Position numbers and translations under genes: made by a program. From contig JAPLSN010000022.1 in the NCBI GenBank assembly GCA_026398615.1, positions 48,999-112,998 of the forward strand: a stretch of 64,000 bases of DNA, in the 5' to 3' direction. The stretch's first letter is position 1; each line of letters begins with the position of its first letter. Shown one piece after another: positions 39,973 through 49,967 of the stretch. The notes under the pieces were generated by a model. That model ran no database searches. It saw only the letters and a list, made by a program, of their open reading frames with translations, and was not told the origin of the DNA. This stretch comes from Spirochaetota bacterium. Lineage in GTDB: Bacteria > Spirochaetota > Spirochaetia > Treponematales > UBA12059.

Positions 39973-41235
39973 TCAGAAGTTGGCGTTCAGGATTTCGAAG
40001 GTTTTCTTGAGGATGAGGTCGGGTTTGAGCGGTTTAATGAGGTAGCTCTTGACGCCGTGCTGGAAAGCGCGCACGACCGCCTCGCGTCGGGAAACCGCCG
40101 ACAGGACGATGATGGGAAGATCCAGCTCGAGCTCGTGCAGGCTCTGGAGCACCTGGAATCCGTTGACCTCGGGCATGAGGATGTCCAGGAAGACGATGTC
40201 GAAATCGCTGCCAGCGAGGGCGTTGAGGAAGTCGCGTCCGTTCGGGAAGGAAACCACTTTCGCGTCGACGGACTCGAAGGTGGTCTTGACGAGTTCCTGG
40301 ATCACGAAATCGTCGTCTACGATCGCGATCGAGAGTTCCTTGGCCGTTTCCGGGGTGAACTCGGGCTTCCTTTCGCCCTCGAATCGCATTTCGATCGATT
40401 CGGCGGCGGCGGCAGCCTGCGCCGACAGGATCCGGTCGCTGATGATCCCGTGCTTTCCTTCGGCCGGGAACTCCGTCTTCGCCACATCGGCGAGAAGGCG
40501 GTCCACGGCGTTCTGGAGGTTGTTGGTGACCTCGATGTCCGCATAGCTTGCGCGGCCCCGGACGAATTCACGGACGAACGAGGAGTTCGTGAGAAGCTTC
40601 ACGTACTTCGTCCGGGCGTGCGAAGCTTCGAGGACGGTCTCGATCAGGGTCTCGACGTTCGGGCCGTCCACGAACGAAAGCTCCATGTCGGTCATCATGA
40701 CGAGGACGCGGGGAGCGGCGATCCCGTAGATGTTGAGGAGCTCCTCGATCTTGAAGCGGAGCAGCTCGATCTTGTCCGGGTTGAGGCCCTGGGCAATCTC
40801 TATGAAGATGATGTTGTCGTTGACGTGGGCTTCGATGATGCACGGCGTGGGATCCGCCTGGAAGCGGACACCGAGGAGTTCGCCAAGGGTCTGGTAGAGC
40901 TGGTCTTCCTTGATCGGTTTCATGAAGACCTTGCGGATGTTGAAGGGGACGAGTTCGAGAAGGCGGTTCTTGCCGAGCTTGTGGGCCGTCAGGATGACGG
41001 GGATGTCTGCCGTGTTGGGATCCCGCGATTTTTCTTCCAGGACTTCCTTGCAGCTCTTCCTGGTCAGGTTGTAGTCGAGGATGACGAGGTCGGGCAGGGT
41101 GTTCCGTATCTTGACGAGCCCGTCCAGGCCGTTGATCGCGAAATCGACATCGATGGAGTACTTGGCCAGACGGGTCCGCAGGTAATCGCGGAAGAGTTCG
41201 GATTCGTCGATGATGAGCACGCTTTTCCTTGGCAT
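39973..41235 (-). CDS. response regulator with two receiver domains around a STAS-like middle
   Basis: 420 residues. N-terminal receiver (SVLIIDESELFRDYL, acceptor Asp in LVILDYNL, conserved Lys in FMKPIKEDQL). The middle (about 140-260, NIIFIEIAQGL ... RVLVMMTDMELSFVDG ... VKLLTNSSFV) has the strand-helix pattern of STAS/anti-anti-sigma domains. C-terminal receiver (IAIVDDDFVIQELV, IVFLDILMPEVNGFQ, LIKPLKPDLI). No DNA-binding domain, so output is probably by protein contact. It has GAGG before the ATG and its own promoter. Upstream gene of the two-component pair. Confidence 0.88.
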   Translation of the reverse strand: MPRKSVLIIDESELFRDYLRTRLAKYSIDVDFAINGLDGLVKIRNTLPDLVILDYNLTRKSCKEVLEEKSRDPNTADIPVILTAHKLGKNRLLELVPFNIRKVFMKPIKEDQLYQTLGELLGVRFQADPTPCIIEAHVNDNIIFIEIAQGLNPDKIELLRFKIEELLNIYGIAAPRVLVMMTDMELSFVDGPNVETLIETVLEASHARTKYVKLLTNSSFVREFVRGRASYADIEVTNNLQNAVDRLLADVAKTEFPAEGKHGIISDRILSAQAAAAAESIEMRFEGERKPEFTPETAKELSIAIVDDDFVIQELVKTTFESVDAKVVSFPNGRDFLNALAGSDFDIVFLDILMPEVNGFQVLQSLHELELDLPIIVLSAVSRREAVVRAFQHGVKSYLIKPLKPDLILKKTFEILNANF

Positions 41236-41297
41236 TGTCCCGTACCTCGGCCTTCATTCGGGCGATTTGTCGATGGATCGCCCCGCGGCACACGCAG

Positions 41298-41326
41298 ATT
41301 ATAGCCGAGAGCAGGGGATTCGGCAA
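41298..41326 (-). promoter_or_regulatory. promoter of the two-component operon
   Basis: Minus strand: -35 TTGCCG (41326-41321), 17-base spacer, perfect -10 TATAAT (41303-41298). Predicted leader of about 56 bases to the ATG at 41235. Confidence 0.7.
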
Positions 41327-41526
41327 CGAAGCGGACCGACCCGCATGGTTCAATCGTTCAATCTTCCGATAATCCCGTCTCCCACCCGGGAAAAATGGAG
41401 TCAAAACCGATATTATACATTGGAGAAACCGCATTTACGCGCATGTCCCGCCCATCGTCCGGAAATCCCTGGACTTTTCCAAAGGCGACCGGAACATGTC
41501 ATGGCCGCATGAGAGGATGTACCACG

Positions 41527-44500
41527 ATGACGACCTACCACTTCAACCGGCTCACGATGGCCATAGCGGCTTCCCTCGCGCTGGGTTCGAACCCCGTTCG
41601 GGAGCTGGCGGCCCAGGCAGCGCCGGACGTCCAACCGGTGGTTTCCGCGACCGAACCGGCAGCTGCCGAACCCGCTCTGAAAACCGGCGGGTCATCGGAA
41701 TTCAATCCGGTCAAGGGCCTGGAAAACTGGTCGTACGAATTCGATATCAACGCCTTCAAGCCAGGGCGGTACAATATCCTCCTCAAGGCGGTGGATTCCG
41801 CGGGCAACGTCACCTTCGGAGCTCCCCTCAACGTCATGATCGATCCGAATTCCGACCTTCCCGTGATCCGCGTCGTGAACCCCCTGCAGTCCATGCGCAT
41901 CGGCGGCGATCTCAATATCGTCGGGACCTGTGTCGATGACGACGCCGTGGACAGGGTGGAACTTCGGGTCGACGAGGGTGAATGGCTCGTCGCCAACGGG
42001 CGCGATTTCTGGTCGTATTACCTGCGGACCGGCGAACTGGCGGACGGCTACCACAAGCTGACCGTGCGCGGCTTCGACCCCAAGGGCCGTGAAAGCGTCA
42101 ACCGCGCCGTCGGCTTCCACCTCGACCGTTCGAAACCCCTCCACGAAGTGAGGAACCCGGCGTTCGGAAGCCTCATATCCGGCAAGATCAGGCTCGAAGG
42201 CGCCGTCATGGACGCCAACGGACTCGCCGAGATGCGCGTTTCGATGGACGGGGCCGTGACCTGGCAACCGGTCAAGCTCGCGACCGACAAGCCCGGCACC
42301 ACCGGGGGGTTTGCCATCGACATCGACACGAAGCGGTACAAGGACGGGCCCGCCGTCATCTGGTTCAGGAGCGTCGACAAGGTCGGTTCCACGGGCATCG
42401 CCGCCTTCCTGGCCGTCGTGGACAACACGAAGCCGGACCTGAAGATCCTCAAGCCGGAGACGGGCGCTGTGCTCGACGGGTCCTTCACGGTCGTCGGCCG
42501 CGTCTACGACCGCATCGGCGTCAAGCGCCTTTCGTGGCAGTACGGCGCCGAGACGGGCGACATCGAGCTCGTGCCCGGCAACCCCTATTTCACGAAGCGT
42601 CTCGAGCTGCCCTCCGGTTTCAAGGCGGGCGACATCAAGTACGTCTTCCAGGCGGAAGATACCGTCGGGAACGTCACCGTCCTCGCTTCGACGAACAGGG
42701 CCGATCCGACCCTCGACCTCCCCGTCGTCACCGTGATCTCCCCCCAGCCGTCCGCCGTCATCGAGGGCAAGTACACGGTGACCGGCAGCGTCATGGACGA
42801 CGACGGCGTGACGAAGATCCTCTGGAAGGTCGACCAGGGAACCGAAACCGAACTCGCCTGCAATGAAGCCTTTTACTTCGAGCTGCCTTCCGGCACGGGC
42901 GGGAAGCATATCCTGTCGGTGCGCGCCGTGGACCGTTTCGGCACTGCCGGTCCCGCGGTTCCCGTTCCCTTCACGGGTGTGGGCGCTGCGCCGAAAATCG
43001 CTTTCCTGAACGTCGCTGATCCCGCCGGCCAGCGGCCATACCGCCTCGGCGCGTCCCTGTCGGCGCTGGAAGGCAAGGCCGCGATCGCCGGAACCGTGGA
43101 CGCTCCGAACGGCATCGCGAAAATCGAGTATTCGCTCAATGGCGCGGCGCCCGCGGTCCTCCAGGCGGGCAAGGCCGCATCCGGGCCGGTGCCGTTCTCC
43201 GTGCCGCTCCCGGTAAGCTACGGCATCCTCAAGGTGGACCTTGTCGTGACCGACGGCGTCGGCAAGGCGACGGCGGGCAAGGCCCTCGTCCACGCGACCA
43301 ACTTCACGAGAATACGGGAAGAGCCGACGGTCGTATTCGTCGACGCGAGGATCGGCGGCGACGGCGTCGTGGCGGTTTCCCCGGGGAAGCCCCTCGTCGG
43401 TGCGTATACCGCCGACGATATCAGGAGCGTGGATCTGGTGCCGCCCTCCCGCCTGCTTGCGGCGACCTTCGAGGGCCGCACGATCACCGTGGCCGCCGTG
43501 GGAGAAGGCCGCACCGATCCCACCCGGGTCCGGGTCACGACGACCAAGGGCCACGTTTTCGACAGCCAGCCTCTCGTGTTCGTGACCGACATGACGCCTC
43601 CGGTGCTGTCCATCGTCAAACCGGTCTTTGGCGCCTACGTACATGACAGCCTCGAGATCACGGGTTCGGCGAGAGACGCCGTCGCGCTCGACTCCCTCGA
43701 GTACAGCCTCGACGGTTCCACCTGGAACAGACTGGACGCTTCCAGGGGCGAGTCCTTCGCCGCGACGGCGAAACTGCCGCAGACCGAGGGGCCCATCGTC
43801 CTGACCGTGAAGGCGCGGGACAGGGCCGGCAACGTATCGTTCGCCCGTTCCGCCGTGATCCGCGACGTCTCGCCGCCGCAGGCCGAGCTCATCGCGCCGC
43901 GCAAGGGAGACAAGGTCGGCGCGGCTTTCACCGCGGCGATCCGCATCATCGAGCCGATGGCCAGGATAGCCAAGGTCGAAGTGAAGTCCGATTCGGGCTG
44001 GAAGGAAACCGCGGCATCGCCGGTCGTCGCGTGGGTCGTGGACCGGAACAAGACCAGGTCCGTCTCCGTCAGGATCACCGACAGGGCGGGAAACGCCTTT
44101 GAAAAGGACTACGCGCCCGATCTCGGGCTGGAAGACATTGCAGCCGCGGCGCCCGTTCCCTTCGCGGAACGCAAGACGCGGAATTCCTGGGACGGGACCG
44201 GCGCGGGCATCCGTGCCGCCGGTGCGGACGCGACGGGAGCGCTCGCGATCACCGCTCCCTTCGCCGACACGCCCGAAGCCGCCCGCGCGGCAGCCGGGAG
44301 CGCGCTCCCGCTTTCGCTGAACGGAGCCGTCACCTTGGCCCTGTCGCTGTCGGGCGTCGTGCCCGATCCGAAGAAACCCGAAGTCCTCCATGGGACTTCG
44401 CCCGAATCCGCCGCCGCGCCGGTGGCCCTCAAACCGGTGAAAGCCACGTCGACCTTCGACGGCCAGATCAAGCTCGCGGCTCGGCCGGACGGCCCGGGAG

Positions 44501-47500
44501 AGCTCTGGTTCGTCGTGAAGGATTCAGGCGTGACGAAATACGCGGTCGTTCCGACGGATGCCGATTTCACCAAGCCGGCGATCGGGATCGCGAGCCCGGC
44601 CGAGCTGGCGTCCGGCAGCTTCACGGTCGTCGGACGGGTTGCCGACGCCAACGGCATCCTTTCGGTATCCTATGCCGCCGGGACGGACCGGGGCGAATTG
44701 GCCCTGAACCCCGGCGATCCCTCTTTTTCCAAAACCTTCGACCTGGGCAAGCTGCCCCCGATGGTCCAGATCGTCTTTACGGCCACGGATGGCCGGGGCA
44801 ATACGGCGCAAACCACGTTCAAGGGAACCTACGACGCCAAGGCCGACGCTCCGGCCGTCAGCATCCTGTACCCCTTGCCGGACGAGTCGGTCAAGGGACT
44901 GCTCGAAGTCGTCGCGTATGTCGAGGATGACGACGGGTTGGCCCAGCTCACCGCGACCGGGTCGGGCGGACCAGTCAAGCTGGAAGGTCCGGGACCGCTC
45001 TACCGCCACAGCGTGGACCAGGGTTCGGGCAAGAAGACGATCCCCATCGATGCACTGGACCTCTCCGGCGTGAAGGGCTCGGGCTCGGTTTCCATCAACC
45101 GGCTCCTCGACGCGCCGGTCGTGAGTCTCCAGGGAATCAGGAGGATCAAGGGCGGTCCGGATCCCTGGGTTCCCGGCATGACGGCGGTCCTGGACCAGGC
45201 ATCGGTGCTCACGGGCACGGCCGTCGTCGCGAATCCCCCGGCGAAATTCGAATACGCAGTCGGGGACGGAGCCTTCCAGGTCCTCGCTCCGAAAGCCTCC
45301 GGCTCCGATTGGACCTTCGAGCTGCCTTTACCCGCGACGCTTCCCTACGAACGGACGGTGGTCCGCGTCCGCGTCACCGACGCGTTCAGCCAGGCCACCG
45401 ACCACATGAGTTTCCTTTACCGGGTGGCTCCGCCGACTGACGGCATCGCCGACGATCCTGGGCTCTACGCGTTCGACTCCCGGGACGACGGAAACACGGT
45501 GAAATTCACGAAGGCCGAAGGCTACCGGTATTTCTGGAACGGGCGCCCTCTCAAGAGCGTCGCGCTGGAACCCGCGTCCGGCTCGCTCGCCGCGAGTTTC
45601 GAAGGCGACCTCGTCACGGTGTCTCCCTCCGCGGACCTGGTGGCCGCGGGGACGACCGTCGCTGCCACCACCGTGGATGGCGACCGCTACACCCTCGGAC
45701 CTTTCAGCTTCATCGTGGACGACGCTCCCCCCGCGATCATCGTGGAATCCGTCAGGGACGGAGACTGGCTTCGCGACGCCATCCCGTTGAAGGGAACGGC
45801 GCAGGATTCCGTCGGTATCGCGTCGGTGGAATACGCGCTCGACGGCGGGGCGCCGGTCGCCGTGCCCGTGAAGCCTTCGGGGCAGGGCTCCTGGGTTTTC
45901 GACGCATCGATTCCGCTTTCCGGACTTCCCGACGGCCTCCATGTCCTCGTTGTCCGAGCCCTCGATCCCGCCGGGTCGACGGGATCGTTGACCCGGGTCG
46001 TCACGAAAGACGCGACGGCACCCGTAGCCACCTTACTGACCCCGGCTTCCGGGGACGTGGTCAACGGGACGATCACCGCGGTCCTCTCGGTCCTCGACCG
46101 GGGCGACGCCGTGAAAGCCGAGTATTCCGCGGACGGGAAGACCTTCGAACCCCTCGAACTCGTGACGAGGGGATACGACGAAGCCCCGGTCAAAAACGAT
46201 CAGGGCAAGCTTGGCCTCCCGCCTTCCGCGGGCAGAAGAACCCTCTTCCAGAACCTCGTCGACCTTTCGAAGCTGGAAGGCGCGCTGGCGCCGGTCGAAT
46301 ACCGGGTCACCGACGCGTCCGGCAACACGGCGTCCCTGAAACCATTCGCGGCCGATCCGCCGCTCGTCGTCGTGGATTCCACGATCGACAAGCCGACGGT
46401 CGAAATCCAGGTTCCCCAGGAAATGGAAGTCATACGGACCGATTTCGTCGTGTCGGGTATGGCCTTCGACGACGACAAGGTGGCCGGGATCTGGTGGCGC
46501 ACCGACGAAGGCGGATGGGCCAAGGCCGACGGGATCACGGGGTTTTCGGTTCCCTTCAAACTGCTCGAGACGAAGGACAACGAACATACTTTCGAAGCCT
46601 ACGCCGTGGACGTGAACGGCGTTACGGGCGAGATTTCGAAGCGGACCTACCGCGTGTCCCGCGAGGAACCGACGGCCCAGCTCGTCGGTCCGAAACTGGA
46701 CGTGACGAACCGCGGCGTTTTCGGGTTCACGGGCACCGCGGCGGACGCCAACGGCATCGCGGAAGTGTGGGTGTCGTTCGACAACGGTTCCACCTTCGCG
46801 AAGGCGGAAGGCGCCGAAAACTGGAAATACTCGCTGGATTCGCGCCTCGTGAAGGACGGCACGCTGAGCCTGTACGTCAAGACCGTGGACAAGTACGGCA
46901 CCGAGGGCTTCTACGCTTCCCTCTTCAATGTGGACAACACGCCGCCCGAGGTGGTGCTGAACAAGCCCGGCGACGGGGATACCTTGAGCGGCGTCGTGGT
47001 CATCGAAGGCCGCGCCATCGACGGCGTGATCGTCGAAAGCCTGACCATGGAACTGGTTCCCTTCCAGGGGGGCGGACCCGTCGTCCAGAAGCTTCCCTCC
47101 AGCGGGATCTTCCGGCAGGCTGTCGACCTGAGTTCCTTCAAGCCCGGTTGGTACAATATCAGGATCACGGCGGTCGACCACGCGAAGAACATGTCCTACG
47201 CTTCGCGCGACGTCATGGTCCAGGAAGTCAAGGATATCAACACGGCTGAGCTCGTCTTTCCGGTCCAGGGCGACGAGCTGACGGGTGTCTTCGACGTGGA
47301 TGGCCGCGTCCGCACCGCCGAAGGCGTCACGACGGCCGTGCTGTACGTCGACGGCCAACCCGCGGACACCGTGAAGCTCTCGCCCGCCGGGTACTTCTCG
47401 GCGCGCTTCGACTGGACCATGCTGGAGGACGGCGAGCATTCCTTCTACACCGAAGTTCAGTTGGCCTCAGGCAAGCTCGTTTCGGAAACCAGGACGGTCG

Positions 47501-48561
47501 CGTACCGGAAGGACGGGCCCTGGATTTCCGTGAAGGACTTCAAGACCGGAGACTACGTGGTCGAGCGGCCCTGGTTCGAGGGCGAAACGGGCTGGAATGC
47601 CCAAGCGCCCGACAAGTCCGACGGAAAAGCTTTCGCCGCGTACCAGAAGCTCATGAAAACCAGGGAAGCCAGGCTGGTCGAGATCAGCCGGGACGACGGC
47701 AGGACCTTCGAAAAAGCCGATCTCGAGGGACGAGGCAGATTCAAGTTCCGCCTCCAGACCCAGGATTACCCGAACGGGGATCTGCGGCTCATCGTCCGCG
47801 CGACGATGGCCGATGGAAGCGTCGTCGTCAGGAAACGCATCCTCAACGTCGACACGCGGCTTCCGACGGTGGAAGTCCTCAAGCCGCGCGAAAACGGGCT
47901 GTTCAACGAGACCATCGCGGTGGAAGGCGTCGCCGGCGACAACGTCGGCCTGCGCGAGGTGCTCATACAGATCCGCAACGGCGACAAGGCGTCCTACCAG
48001 CTTCCCGGCTTCATCCAGGGTTCCTTCATCGACCTGCACTTCATGGGATCCACGCGTTGGGAATCGGGCTTGGGCCTCTCGTTCTTCGACGACAACGTCA
48101 AGCTCCAGGTCATGACGGGGCAAGGTTTCGACGTGAGCCCGACCTGGGATAACATCCTCGGCCTGCCGGTTCCGGACGCCCTCTCGTCCCGGTTCACCGG
48201 ATACGTGCTGGGCGCCAAGCTCCTGGCGAACGTGGCCTACCTGCCGTTCAATTATTTCTTCGGACCCGATTGGGACTTCTTCTCGATGTCTTTCGCCGTG
48301 GGGGCCAGTTTCACGTACTTCAGCCAGCAGACCAGCTTCGGTTCCATCCTTTCGCCGCCGGACGGGAAGTACATGGTGCTCTCCGGCGTCGTGGGGCAGT
48401 GGGAATTCGCGAAGTTCACCTTGGAAAACTGGACGATCCCCAGGAGCTTCGGTCTCTACCTCGAAGGAGGGCTCGTGTTCATTCCATCGGAGGTTTCAAC
48501 GAGCCTCGACGAGATGATCCGGGGAACGCTGGCTGCCGGGGTACGGATCGGTCTCTTCTGA
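41527..48561 (+). CDS. giant exported Ig-like repeat protein with barrel-like C-terminus
   Basis: 2344 residues from the ATG at 41527 (AGAGGA upstream). A short signal-peptide-like start (MAIAASLALG ... ELAAQAAPD) suggests export. From about residue 55 to 2150 it is a chain of about 17 Ig-like units of 85-130 residues, each with a pattern of P-x-G-x-x-(L/V)-x-G-x-x-x-D followed by G-x-H/W-x-(L/I)-x-(V/A)-x-D-x-x-G. Examples: NIVGTCVDDDAVDRVELRVD and FTVVGRVADANGILSVSYAA. The last 190 residues are Gly/Phe/Tyr-rich amphipathic strands ending VRIGLF, like an outer-membrane barrel. Probably a surface or periplasm-spanning structural or adhesive protein; specific function unknown. An M18 peptidase gene follows after 15 bases. 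Confidence 0.8.
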   Translation: MTTYHFNRLTMAIAASLALGSNPVRELAAQAAPDVQPVVSATEPAAAEPALKTGGSSEFNPVKGLENWSYEFDINAFKPGRYNILLKAVDSAGNVTFGAPLNVMIDPNSDLPVIRVVNPLQSMRIGGDLNIVGTCVDDDAVDRVELRVDEGEWLVANGRDFWSYYLRTGELADGYHKLTVRGFDPKGRESVNRAVGFHLDRSKPLHEVRNPAFGSLISGKIRLEGAVMDANGLAEMRVSMDGAVTWQPVKLATDKPGTTGGFAIDIDTKRYKDGPAVIWFRSVDKVGSTGIAAFLAVVDNTKPDLKILKPETGAVLDGSFTVVGRVYDRIGVKRLSWQYGAETGDIELVPGNPYFTKRLELPSGFKAGDIKYVFQAEDTVGNVTVLASTNRADPTLDLPVVTVISPQPSAVIEGKYTVTGSVMDDDGVTKILWKVDQGTETELACNEAFYFELPSGTGGKHILSVRAVDRFGTAGPAVPVPFTGVGAAPKIAFLNVADPAGQRPYRLGASLSALEGKAAIAGTVDAPNGIAKIEYSLNGAAPAVLQAGKAASGPVPFSVPLPVSYGILKVDLVVTDGVGKATAGKALVHATNFTRIREEPTVVFVDARIGGDGVVAVSPGKPLVGAYTADDIRSVDLVPPSRLLAATFEGRTITVAAVGEGRTDPTRVRVTTTKGHVFDSQPLVFVTDMTPPVLSIVKPVFGAYVHDSLEITGSARDAVALDSLEYSLDGSTWNRLDASRGESFAATAKLPQTEGPIVLTVKARDRAGNVSFARSAVIRDVSPPQAELIAPRKGDKVGAAFTAAIRIIEPMARIAKVEVKSDSGWKETAASPVVAWVVDRNKTRSVSVRITDRAGNAFEKDYAPDLGLEDIAAAAPVPFAERKTRNSWDGTGAGIRAAGADATGALAITAPFADTPEAARAAAGSALPLSLNGAVTLALSLSGVVPDPKKPEVLHGTSPESAAAPVALKPVKATSTFDGQIKLAARPDGPGELWFVVKDSGVTKYAVVPTDADFTKPAIGIASPAELASGSFTVVGRVADANGILSVSYAAGTDRGELALNPGDPSFSKTFDLGKLPPMVQIVFTATDGRGNTAQTTFKGTYDAKADAPAVSILYPLPDESVKGLLEVVAYVEDDDGLAQLTATGSGGPVKLEGPGPLYRHSVDQGSGKKTIPIDALDLSGVKGSGSVSINRLLDAPVVSLQGIRRIKGGPDPWVPGMTAVLDQASVLTGTAVVANPPAKFEYAVGDGAFQVLAPKASGSDWTFELPLPATLPYERTVVRVRVTDAFSQATDHMSFLYRVAPPTDGIADDPGLYAFDSRDDGNTVKFTKAEGYRYFWNGRPLKSVALEPASGSLAASFEGDLVTVSPSADLVAAGTTVAATTVDGDRYTLGPFSFIVDDAPPAIIVESVRDGDWLRDAIPLKGTAQDSVGIASVEYALDGGAPVAVPVKPSGQGSWVFDASIPLSGLPDGLHVLVVRALDPAGSTGSLTRVVTKDATAPVATLLTPASGDVVNGTITAVLSVLDRGDAVKAEYSADGKTFEPLELVTRGYDEAPVKNDQGKLGLPPSAGRRTLFQNLVDLSKLEGALAPVEYRVTDASGNTASLKPFAADPPLVVVDSTIDKPTVEIQVPQEMEVIRTDFVVSGMAFDDDKVAGIWWRTDEGGWAKADGITGFSVPFKLLETKDNEHTFEAYAVDVNGVTGEISKRTYRVSREEPTAQLVGPKLDVTNRGVFGFTGTAADANGIAEVWVSFDNGSTFAKAEGAENWKYSLDSRLVKDGTLSLYVKTVDKYGTEGFYASLFNVDNTPPEVVLNKPGDGDTLSGVVVIEGRAIDGVIVESLTMELVPFQGGGPVVQKLPSSGIFRQAVDLSSFKPGWYNIRITAVDHAKNMSYASRDVMVQEVKDINTAELVFPVQGDELTGVFDVDGRVRTAEGVTTAVLYVDGQPADTVKLSPAGYFSARFDWTMLEDGEHSFYTEVQLASGKLVSETRTVAYRKDGPWISVKDFKTGDYVVERPWFEGETGWNAQAPDKSDGKAFAAYQKLMKTREARLVEISRDDGRTFEKADLEGRGRFKFRLQTQDYPNGDLRLIVRATMADGSVVVRKRILNVDTRLPTVEVLKPRENGLFNETIAVEGVAGDNVGLREVLIQIRNGDKASYQLPGFIQGSFIDLHFMGSTRWESGLGLSFFDDNVKLQVMTGQGFDVSPTWDNILGLPVPDALSSRFTGYVLGAKLLANVAYLPFNYFFGPDWDFFSMSFAVGASFTYFSQQTSFGSILSPPDGKYMVLSGVVGQWEFAKFTLENWTIPRSFGLYLEGGLVFIPSEVSTSLDEMIRGTLAAGVRIGLF

Positions 48562-48576
48562 TTGCCGGAGGCCAAC

Positions 48577-49884
48577 GTGCACAACCCTTCCGTCCGTTCC
48601 CTGTGCGACTTCATCGACGCCTCCCCGACGCAGTTCCATGCTGCCGATTCGATCATGGCCGCGTTGCGCGCTTCCGGTGCGGGGCAGCTGGACGATCGCG
48701 AAAAGTGGGACCTGGAGCCGGGGAAAGTCTACTTCCTGGCCAGGAACGGCTCCAGCGTCATCGCCTTCAGGACGGGAAGGAAGGATCCTCCGTCGTCGGG
48801 CTTCCTCGTCGCGGCGGCCCATACGGATGCGCCGGGCTTGCGCGTGCGCGCGGAAAAGACAGTCACGAAGAGGAACGCGTTGACGGTGCCCGTGGAAATC
48901 TACGGTGGGCCGCTCGTCTCGACCTGGCTCGACCGCCCGCTCTCGCTCGCGGGAAGGATCGCGTACCGTGACGGGGGGGGAGAACCCGTCACGGGTCTCG
49001 TGAACCTCGCGAAGCCGGTGGCCGTGGTGCCGAACCTCGCTGTGCACCTGAACCGGGACTTCAACAAGGGATTCGAATACAACACGCAAACCCACCTTCC
49101 GGCGCTCACGGGGTCTCCGGACCCGAGGGAGTCCGGAGACACAGGCGGCATCCCGTGGGGCGTCGCCGTCGCCGCCGCCTCCATCGGCGTGGATCCGCAG
49201 GCGGTCCTCGGCGCGGAGCTCTACCTCGTGGATATCCAGCGCTCCACCGTGATGGGCGACGAGCTCGTCAACGCGCCGCGCCTGGACGACCTTGCGGGGT
49301 GCCACGCCGTGCTTTCGGCGTTCGTCGCCGCGGGGACTGCCGACCACACCCAGGTGGCCGCCTTCTTCGACAACGAGGAGATCGGGTCGGGAACGGCCCA
49401 GGGCGCCGGAGGCTTGTACCTCCGCGACCTTCTTGCGAGGATCTGTACGGCGATGGATCCCTCCGCTGACGCATTCTACCGGGCAGCCGCCCGGTCCTTC
49501 CTCGTTTCGGTCGACGCTGCGCACGCCTTCCACCCGAACTACGCCGACAAGTACGACGACCAGTACTCGCCCGTCCTGAACGGCGGTCCCGTCGTCAAGG
49601 CCAACGCCGCGTTCCGCTACGCCACCGACGCGGTGACGGAAGCCGCCTTCCGCCTGTGGTGCGCCGCGGCGGGCGTTCCCTGCCAATCCTTCAGGACCCG
49701 CGCGGACATGACGCCGGGTTCCACGATCGGACCCATGAGTTCCACTTTCACCGGCATCAGGACGGTTGATGTAGGGAGCCCGATACTGTCGATGCATTCG
49801 ATACGAGAAACCGCGGGCGCGATGGACCACGGCATGATGGCGAACGCACTCGGGGCGGCGTACGGGGAAGGCCCGGGCCGCTGA
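48577..49884 (+). CDS. apeB: M18-family aspartyl aminopeptidase
   Basis: 435 residues. Zinc-ligand motifs of M18 are in order: AAAHTDAPGL (His and Asp), FFDNEEIGSGTAQGA (bridging and catalytic Glu), and the C-terminal SMHSIRETAG (His). GYVHP-type loop equivalents lie at FHPNYADKYDDQYSPVL. It removes N-terminal acidic residues from peptides in the cytoplasm as a large oligomer. GTG at 48577 has GGAGG six bases upstream; the TTG at 48562 lacks a ribosome site. Only 15 bases after the giant repeat protein, so cotranscribed, but no functional link is known. Confidence 0.93.
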   Translation: MHNPSVRSLCDFIDASPTQFHAADSIMAALRASGAGQLDDREKWDLEPGKVYFLARNGSSVIAFRTGRKDPPSSGFLVAAAHTDAPGLRVRAEKTVTKRNALTVPVEIYGGPLVSTWLDRPLSLAGRIAYRDGGGEPVTGLVNLAKPVAVVPNLAVHLNRDFNKGFEYNTQTHLPALTGSPDPRESGDTGGIPWGVAVAAASIGVDPQAVLGAELYLVDIQRSTVMGDELVNAPRLDDLAGCHAVLSAFVAAGTADHTQVAAFFDNEEIGSGTAQGAGGLYLRDLLARICTAMDPSADAFYRAAARSFLVSVDAAHAFHPNYADKYDDQYSPVLNGGPVVKANAAFRYATDAVTEAAFRLWCAAAGVPCQSFRTRADMTPGSTIGPMSSTFTGIRTVDVGSPILSMHSIRETAGAMDHGMMANALGAAYGEGPGR

Positions 49885-49908
49885 TGGGCTAAAGGATACG
49901 CTGAAAGG

Positions 49909-49944
49909 AAAAAAACCGCCGCGGTTCAACGCGGCGGTTTTTTT
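49909..49944. terminator. bidirectional rho-independent terminator
   Basis: CCGCCGCG (49916-49923), loop GTTCAA, CGCGGCGG (49930-49937), with seven A on the left and seven T (49938-49944) on the right. It serves the M18 gene from the left and the LysM gene from the right. Confidence 0.9.
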
Positions 49945-49967
49945 CTCCATGACGGTCGTGATCGGAT

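Noticed and set aside
41692..44391. 899-codon minus-strand frame inside the Ig-repeat gene
   Set aside because: Shadow frame; the plus-strand reading has clear repeated domains and a signal peptide.
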